DNA of 14,398 nucleotides from Lachnospiraceae bacterium (GTDB taxonomy: Bacteria; Bacillota_A; Clostridia; Lachnospirales; Lachnospiraceae): positions 1 through 14,398 of the forward strand of contig JAGATU010000037.1 of the NCBI GenBank assembly GCA_017621115.1, read 5' to 3'. Below, in pieces: positions 8,557 to 14,398 of this stretch. Position numbers and translations under genes: made by a program. The notes beneath the pieces were generated by a model. The model saw only the letters and a list, made by a program, of their open reading frames with translations, had not been told where the DNA came from and ran no database searches. The stretch's first letter is position 1. Each line of letters begins with the position of its first letter.

Positions 8557-9582
8557 ATGCAGACTGTAACACTCGGTACAACCGGAATTACCGTTAATAA
8601 AAACGGCTTTGGTGCGCTCCCGATACAGCGTATCACCACTGAAAATGCCGTACATTTGATTAAAAAAGCATATGATGCGGGAATTACTTTTTTTGACACC
8701 GCAAGATTTTATACAGACAGCGAATGCAAACTCGGCGAAGCCTTAGAAGGCATCCGCGACAAAGTTTATATTGCAACCAAGACTGGCGCTACTACCGCCG
8801 AAGCCTTTTGGAAGGACTTAGAGACTTCCCTTAATAATCTTAGAACAGACTATGTGGATTTATACCAGTTCCACAACCCGGCCTTCTGCCCGAAACCGGG
8901 AGACGGAAGCGGCCTCTACGAAGCTATACTTGAGGCAAAGGCACAGGGAAAGGTTCGTCATATCGGTATTACCAATCACCGTTTATCCGTGGCGGAAGAA
9001 GCAATCGAATCCGGACTTTATGAGACTCTGCAATTCCCATTCTGCTATCTTTCCGGCGACAAAGAACTCGCACTGGTTGAAAAATGCAAAGAAAAGAATA
9101 TGGGCTTTATTGCCATGAAAGCATTATCCGGCGGATTGATTACGAACTCTGCTGCCGCTTATGCATTCCTCGCACAATACGATAACGTACTTCCTATCTG
9201 GGGTGTGCAACGCGAGAATGAACTGGATGAATTCATCTCCTACATAGACAATCCGCCATGCATGACTCCTGAGTTGGAATCTTTCATTGAGGCAGAACGT
9301 AAGGAACTGTCCGGCGAATTCTGCCGCGGCTGCGGTTACTGTATGCCATGCCCTGTCGGCATTGAAATTAATAACTGCGCAAGAATGTCACTCCTTCTTC
9401 GCCGTTCCCCTTCAGAACTGCAGTTAACCGAAGAAGTACAGGCCAAAATGAAGAAGATTGAGGACTGTTTAAATTGCGGACAGTGCAAGAGTAAATGTCC
9501 GTATGAACTGGATACACCGGCACTGCTTGCTAAGAATTATGAAGACTATAAGCAGGTTGTTGCAGGAAAAGTGAGTGTATAA
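8557..9582 (+). CDS. Aldo/keto reductase with a C-terminal ferredoxin-type 4Fe-4S domain
   Basis: The 341-aa protein joins an aldo/keto reductase barrel to an iron-sulfur tail. The barrel (about 1-245) holds the catalytic tetrad: D47 and Y52 in FFDTARFYTDSE, K75 in IATKTGA and H106 in DLYQFHNP. The tail has two cysteine groups, C256/C259/C262/C265 (CxxCxxCxxCP) and C304/C307/C310/C314 (CxxCxxCxxxCP), enough for two 4Fe-4S clusters, perhaps with crossed ligands as in bacterial ferredoxins. Such fusions are common in anaerobic Clostridia; their substrates are mostly unknown. It is probably a cytoplasmic reductase that could exchange electrons with ferredoxin as well as NAD(P)H, which is inference. 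It has its own promoter, an AGGAGG site and a terminator, so it is a single-gene unit divergent from clpB. Confidence 0.93.
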   Translation: MQTVTLGTTGITVNKNGFGALPIQRITTENAVHLIKKAYDAGITFFDTARFYTDSECKLGEALEGIRDKVYIATKTGATTAEAFWKDLETSLNNLRTDYVDLYQFHNPAFCPKPGDGSGLYEAILEAKAQGKVRHIGITNHRLSVAEEAIESGLYETLQFPFCYLSGDKELALVEKCKEKNMGFIAMKALSGGLITNSAAAYAFLAQYDNVLPIWGVQRENELDEFISYIDNPPCMTPELESFIEAERKELSGEFCRGCGYCMPCPVGIEINNCARMSLLLRRSPSELQLTEEVQAKMKKIEDCLNCGQCKSKCPYELDTPALLAKNYEDYKQVVAGKVSV

Positions 9583-9591
9583 TAAATAACA

Positions 9592-9627
9592 GGCGGTTCC
9601 CATGATGGGAACCGCCACTTCTTTTTC
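9592..9627 (+). terminator. Terminator of the aldo/keto reductase gene
   Basis: A perfect 11-bp GC-rich stem (9592-9602 with 9606-9616, GGCGGTTCCCA) closes a 3-nt loop and is followed by ACTTCTTTTT. It also lies 35 bases beyond the glpK stop and may serve that gene, though its minus-side tail is less T-rich. Confidence 0.9.
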
Positions 9628-9650
9628 ATATCTATATGCCATTGCTACCG

Positions 9651-11177
<1,527 letters not shown>

Positions 11178-11203
11178 CTATCGTATCATTCCGTTCTTCG
11201 GCT

Positions 11204-13072
11204 CTATTCCTTTACCTTCATTGCACGCATCGCATTTAAAATCGCAATAAATGCCACGCCTACATCCGCAAATACCGCCGCCCACATGGAAGCCAATCCC
11301 AGTGCCGCAAGTACCAATACCAATAATTTAATTCCAAGTGCCAACACGATATTCTGACGCACAATCGAGAGCGTCTTCACGGAAATTGCCTTTGCCTTAA
11401 CGATTTTAGACGGTTCATCTGTCATAATAACGATATCCGCTGCTTCAATTGCCGCATCTGAACCAAGGCCTCCCATGGCGATTCCGATATCTGCTCTTGC
11501 CAAAACCGGTGCATCGTTGATACCATCGCCTACGAATAGCAATTGCCCTTTTTCGGATTTGGCAGCGAAAAGTTTTTCAACTTCTTCCACTTTATCGCCC
11601 GGTAACAATTCTGCATGATACTCATCAATTCCAAGAACCTCTGCCACATGAGATGCCGCCTCATTGCGGTCTCCGGTAAGCATTACAATCTTCTTTACGC
11701 CGTTTTTCTTAAGGCCACGGATACAATCCAACGCGTCTTCTTTTATTTCATCCGCAATCAGGAGGTAACCGAGATAATCATCCTCTTTTGCAACATATAC
11801 AACTGTTCCGACCGGTGTAACTTCCGGCACATCTACATCCTGCTGACGCATTAATTTGTCATTACCGACATAATAAGTAATTCCGTCAATAATTGCCTTT
11901 ACGCCAAAGCCTGCGACTTCTTCAACTTCGCCAATTCTTGATGCATCTGTATCCTTACCATAGTAATCCTTAATAGAAAGACTAATAGGATGTTTGGAAT
12001 GGCACTCTGCAAGTGCTGCAAGTTCCACCAGTTCGTTCTCTGTCATGTCACCTGTAGCCACAACTTTCTGTACAGTAAAGTTGCCTTTTGTCAGTGTACC
12101 GGTTTTATCCATCACTACCACTTCTGCATTGGCAAGCTGTTCCAGATACGTACTTCCCTTAATTAAAATACCGGCTTTGCTTGCCCCACCGAGTCCTCCG
12201 AAGAAACTAAGCGGGATACTGATAACTAATGCACAGGGACAACTGATTACCAGAAATGACAACGCACGATATAGCCATACCGAAAAACTCTCCTGCAAAA
12301 TAAGCGGCGGTAAAAATGCCACCAATGCTGCTGCAATAACCACGCCCGGCGTATAATATTTTGCAAAACGGCTGATAAAATTCTCCGTCTGTGCTTTCTT
12401 TGATGTTGCATTTTCCACTAAATCCAAAATCTTGGACACCGTAGACTCTGCAAACACTTTGGTAACTTTTACTTCCAAAGCACCGGTCAAATTAATGCAC
12501 CCACTGATAACCATATCACCTGCAGCGGCTTCTCTTGGCATACTCTCTCCGGTAAGTGCCATCGTATCAAGCGTAGTCGCACCTTTTACCACAATACCGT
12601 CAAGCGGGACTCTTTCGCCCGGCTTCACCACAATTAACTCATCCACTGCAACCTCATCCGGCGATACAACCGCCTCTTCGCCCTCTCGAAGTACATTAGC
12701 ATAATCCGGACGGATATTCATAAGATCCTTAATGGATTTTCTTGAATTATTCACAGCATAAGCCTGGAACCATTCGCCGACCTGGTAAAAGAGCATAACG
12801 GCCGCCGCCTCATGATACTCTCCGACAAAAAAAGCACCAACCGTTGCAATCAACATCAGAAAGTTTTCATCAAAAACCTGTCCTTTTGCAATATTCATAC
12901 AGGCTTTCTTAATCACATCACCGCCAATTACAAAATACGCTGCCAAAAACAGAATGAGCCCAAGAATTGTGTCTGCCACAAACGGTATCAAATGATTTGC
13001 CAATATAGCGACCGCAAAAAGTGTTGCACCAATCAGTATTTTTCTAAGCCGCTTTTTCAATTTTTTTGTCAT
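11204..13072 (-). CDS. cadA: P1B-type heavy-metal efflux ATPase (Zn/Cd/Pb class)
   Basis: The 622-aa inner-membrane pump exports divalent soft metals using ATP. Two N-terminal helices (about 11-32 and 34-51) precede the core. Motifs in order are TGES (174-177), the membrane metal motif CPC (278-280), phosphorylation motif DKTGT with D322, the P1B HP dipeptide at 361-362 (CHSKHPIS), TGD (466-468) and GDGIND (515-520). K582 in the seventh core-proximal helix and D603 in DVG of the last helix are the marks of the Zn/Cd/Pb (ZntA/CadA) class rather than copper pumps. No N-terminal HMA domain is present; a free HMA protein is encoded immediately upstream. The ATG has AGGAG eight bases before it. 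It lies 25 bases after the HMA gene in an ArsR-controlled operon. Exact metal preference cannot be set. Confidence 0.94.
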   Translation of the reverse strand: MTKKLKKRLRKILIGATLFAVAILANHLIPFVADTILGLILFLAAYFVIGGDVIKKACMNIAKGQVFDENFLMLIATVGAFFVGEYHEAAAVMLFYQVGEWFQAYAVNNSRKSIKDLMNIRPDYANVLREGEEAVVSPDEVAVDELIVVKPGERVPLDGIVVKGATTLDTMALTGESMPREAAAGDMVISGCINLTGALEVKVTKVFAESTVSKILDLVENATSKKAQTENFISRFAKYYTPGVVIAAALVAFLPPLILQESFSVWLYRALSFLVISCPCALVISIPLSFFGGLGGASKAGILIKGSTYLEQLANAEVVVMDKTGTLTKGNFTVQKVVATGDMTENELVELAALAECHSKHPISLSIKDYYGKDTDASRIGEVEEVAGFGVKAIIDGITYYVGNDKLMRQQDVDVPEVTPVGTVVYVAKEDDYLGYLLIADEIKEDALDCIRGLKKNGVKKIVMLTGDRNEAASHVAEVLGIDEYHAELLPGDKVEEVEKLFAAKSEKGQLLFVGDGINDAPVLARADIGIAMGGLGSDAAIEAADIVIMTDEPSKIVKAKAISVKTLSIVRQNIVLALGIKLLVLVLAALGLASMWAAVFADVGVAFIAILNAMRAMKVKE

Positions 13073-13097
13073 AATACCGACTCCTCAAAGCGAACCT

Positions 13098-13319
13098 TTA
13101 TTTCTCGATTACCTCTACATCCGGCTCGAATTTCTTAACAATTTTTTTAACTTCTGCTGTAAGACCTGCTGCCTTATCATCCTCAATATCCACTACCAGT
13201 TTCTGTGTCAGTAATGTACAGGTGCTCTTCTTTACACCGTCAAGCTTAGCAACTGATTCCTCAATCTTGCCCGCGCAATGTGCGCAATCCAAATCCTCTA
13301 AAATATAAGTTTTAATCAT
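13098..13319 (-). CDS. Free-standing HMA-domain metal-binding protein (metallochaperone)
   Basis: This 73-aa soluble protein is a single heavy-metal-associated (HMA) ferredoxin-like domain. The metal loop reads DLDCAHCAGK, with C12 and C15 as thiolate ligands and D11 just before, as in HMA domains of Zn/Cd pumps, where an acidic residue precedes the CxxC; copper chaperones usually have methionine two residues before. The rest (beta-alpha-beta pattern to residue about 70) fits one domain. It probably passes metal to, or regulates, the adjacent ATPase, which lacks its own HMA domain. An AGAGGA site precedes the ATG. It is 26 bases downstream of the repressor gene and 25 upstream of the pump gene. 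Confidence 0.9.
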   Translation of the reverse strand: MIKTYILEDLDCAHCAGKIEESVAKLDGVKKSTCTLLTQKLVVDIEDDKAAGLTAEVKKIVKKFEPDVEVIEK

Positions 13320-13345
13320 AGTAAAATCCTCTCTTTCATAAATTG

Positions 13346-13717
13346 TTATTCCCTGATATGTTCAAGTCCCATATCCAATATACCTGCTATGTGATCATCC
13401 GCAAGTGAATAAAAAATAGTCTTTCCGTCCCTACGATTCTTTACCAGATCCATCTGCTTAAGCACCCTTAACTGATGTGAAATCGCAGACTGGGTCATGG
13501 AAAGCGAATCCGCAATATCACAGACACACATCTCCTGCAGACGAAGTACCGATAAAATCTTAATTCTGGTCGTATCACCAAAGACCTTATACAACTCTGC
13601 CAAATCATACATATCTTCTTCACAAGGAATATTTTCTTCCACCTGTCTGACTATATCTTCATGATGGTGGCACTGTTCACAACTCTCCGCATGTTCTTTT
13701 GCAATATCACGCTTCAT
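13346..13717 (-). CDS. ArsR/SmtB-family metal-sensing repressor (CadC type)
   Basis: The 123-aa winged-helix repressor should bind operator DNA without metal and release it on binding Cd, Pb or Zn. The DNA-reading helix lies around MTQSAISHQLRVLK (74-87). The alpha3N thiolate site is represented by C64 and C66 (MCVCD) with N-terminal C13, C16 and perhaps C32. The alpha5 site is also complete: D107, H109, H120 and E123 reproduce the D-x-H, eleven-residue, H-x-x-E spacing of SmtB and CadC. An N-terminal CxxCHHHED segment adds further possible ligands. It leads the operon with the HMA protein and the pump. A TTGACA promoter and a palindrome lie just upstream, implying autorepression. CadC/ZiaR/SmtB group membership is firm; the inducing metal is not. 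Confidence 0.94.
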   Translation of the reverse strand: MKRDIAKEHAESCEQCHHHEDIVRQVEENIPCEEDMYDLAELYKVFGDTTRIKILSVLRLQEMCVCDIADSLSMTQSAISHQLRVLKQMDLVKNRRDGKTIFYSLADDHIAGILDMGLEHIRE

Positions 13718-13751
13718 AAAATCACCTCACTCACTAAGCACATCGGCATTT

Positions 13752-13773
13752 CATATGAATATCTATTCATATG
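13752..13773. promoter_or_regulatory. ArsR-family operator of the metal operon
   Basis: Perfect 10-bp arms CATATGAATA and TATTCATATG flank two bases, a 10-2-10 palindrome resembling the 12-2-12 sites of SmtB/CadC repressors, with TGAATA-type half-sites. It starts four bases downstream of the -10 box and covers the expected transcription start, so a bound repressor would block initiation. Confidence 0.85.
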
Positions 13774-13776
13774 TTC

Positions 13777-13804
13777 ATAATATCACTTTTCCGTCGATTG
13801 TCAA
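13777..13804 (-). promoter_or_regulatory. Promoter of the arsR-HMA-cadA operon
   Basis: On the minus strand a perfect -35, TTGACA (13799-13804), is followed after 16 bases by TATTAT (13777-13782). The operator lies immediately downstream. Confidence 0.8.
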
Positions 13805-13805
13805 C

Positions 13806-13851
13806 AAAAAAAGAGCGAGAACAAACAAAATATTGTTTTTCTCACTCTTTT
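13806..13851 (-). terminator. Terminator after the NSS symporter gene
   Basis: The arms at 13809-13821 and 13839-13851 pair over 13 positions. In the minus-strand transcript the one non-Watson-Crick pair is G-U, while on the plus strand it would be C-A, which supports minus-strand use. The loop can fold further (AAACAA with TTGTTT). A run of seven Ts follows on the minus strand. Confidence 0.85.
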
Positions 13852-13872
13852 CTATTTTTTCTTATCTGAAAA

Positions 13873-14398
13873 TTAATATGCAATTACACCAAACTGAACC
13901 AATGTGTAGAATACAAGGATAACTACAAGACAAACCGGTGCAATGTATTTGGTCATTACACGGAAAATCTTTACTCTTGTAAACTTCTCACCGTTTACAG
14001 TTACTTCATCTTCAACTGTCTTAGTTCCTACAAACCATCCGATTAAGATACAGGTAAGCAATGCTACAATCGGCATAATTACACTGTTAGAGATAAAGTC
14101 AAAGAATGTAAGGAAGTCCATACCAAGGATTGTAATATTGGCCCACGCACCATGTCCAAGAGAAGACGGAACACCTAATAAAATACTGATAACCGTTACA
14201 AGAACAACTGCCGGCACTCTCTTCATTTTGAACTTATCCATAAAGATGGAGGTAATTGCTTCCATAAGGGAAATGGAACTGGTTAATGCCGCAAATAATA
14301 CAAGCACAAAGAATGCAGCTCCGATAAACTGTCCCAAAGGCATCGCTTCAAATACCTTAGGAAGTGTTACAAACATAAGTCCTGCACCACCGGTCTTA
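13873..14398 (-). CDS. Sodium:neurotransmitter symporter (NSS) family transporter, 3' part only
   Basis: The C-terminal 175 residues of a Na+-coupled amino-acid transporter of the LeuT fold are present; the 5' part lies beyond the right edge, and the frame stays open to the last base. Visible from the edge are the KTGGAGLMFVTLPKVF segment, a helix with ALTSSISLMEA (equivalent to LeuT helix 8, whose Thr-Ser pair helps form the second sodium site), then about three more membrane helices ending near the C-terminus. A charged loop (KTVEDEVTVNGEKFTR) separates the last two. The substrate is probably an amino acid, but it cannot be specified because the helices that line the pocket are missing. The internal ATG at 14376 is not the true start. 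Its terminator separates it from the metal operon. Confidence 0.9.
   Translation of the reverse strand, partial: KTGGAGLMFVTLPKVFEAMPLGQFIGAAFFVLVLFAALTSSISLMEAITSIFMDKFKMKRVPAVVLVTVISILLGVPSSLGHGAWANITILGMDFLTFFDFISNSVIMPIVALLTCILIGWFVGTKTVEDEVTVNGEKFTRVKIFRVMTKYIAPVCLVVILVFYTLVQFGVIAY

Noticed and set aside
13873..14376. The symporter as a complete 167-aa protein starting at the ATG at 14376
   Set aside because: The frame continues in-family (KTGGAGL) to the window edge, and NSS proteins are about 450 residues. This is an internal methionine.

Overview
The window looks like a chromosomal segment of an anaerobic Clostridia-type Firmicute, most likely a member of the Lachnospiraceae. This rests on the AGGAGG-type ribosome binding sites, the moderately AT-rich DNA with U-tract terminators, a 57-aa DUF4250 protein, a cytoplasmic GH43 beta-xylosidase, a ferredoxin-tailed aldo/keto reductase and a cysteine-rich IS30-family transposase. 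Genus and species cannot be told from the sequence alone.

Layout. Positions 1-1672 hold a nearly complete IS30-family insertion sequence: one transposase gene inside nested terminal and subterminal repeats. Its right end runs into the 3' end of a HAD-family phosphatase gene (minus strand) and seems to supply that gene's last codons and stop. Divergent from the HAD gene is a plus-strand GH43 beta-xylosidase/arabinofuranosidase gene. It converges on rarA (minus) at a strong bidirectional terminator. Upstream of rarA, and separated from it by another terminator, is a minus-strand clpB-DUF4250 pair. The DUF4250 gene (5605-5778) is very short, and its ribosome binding site overlaps the clpB stop codon. 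The clpB promoter has consensus-like -35 and -10 boxes, and a 9-3-9 inverted repeat that matches neither CIRCE nor CtsR lies over the -35 box. An aldo/keto reductase with a C-terminal cluster-binding domain is divergent from clpB and ends in its own terminator.

The right third is entirely minus strand. In transcription order it holds the 3' part of a sodium:neurotransmitter symporter (NSS) gene cut by the window edge, a terminator, then a metal-resistance operon: ArsR/CadC-type repressor, a free-standing HMA metallochaperone, and a Zn/Cd/Pb-type P1B ATPase. Glycerol kinase glpK follows only 59 bp after the ATPase gene, with no clear terminator or promoter between them.

How the genes work together. 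The clearest functional unit is the metal module. A repressor with both the alpha3N thiolate site and the alpha5 site intact sits behind a TTGACA promoter whose presumed start site lies in a 10-2-10 palindrome. It would control a chaperone and an efflux pump that lacks its own N-terminal HMA domain. The remaining genes are housekeeping or catabolic singletons: ClpB disaggregase, RarA, GlpK, GH43 and the reductase. I found no wholly new multi-gene system. The points most worth following up are the nested repeat structure of the IS and its effect on the HAD gene, the unassigned clpB operator, and the clpB-coupled DUF4250 gene.
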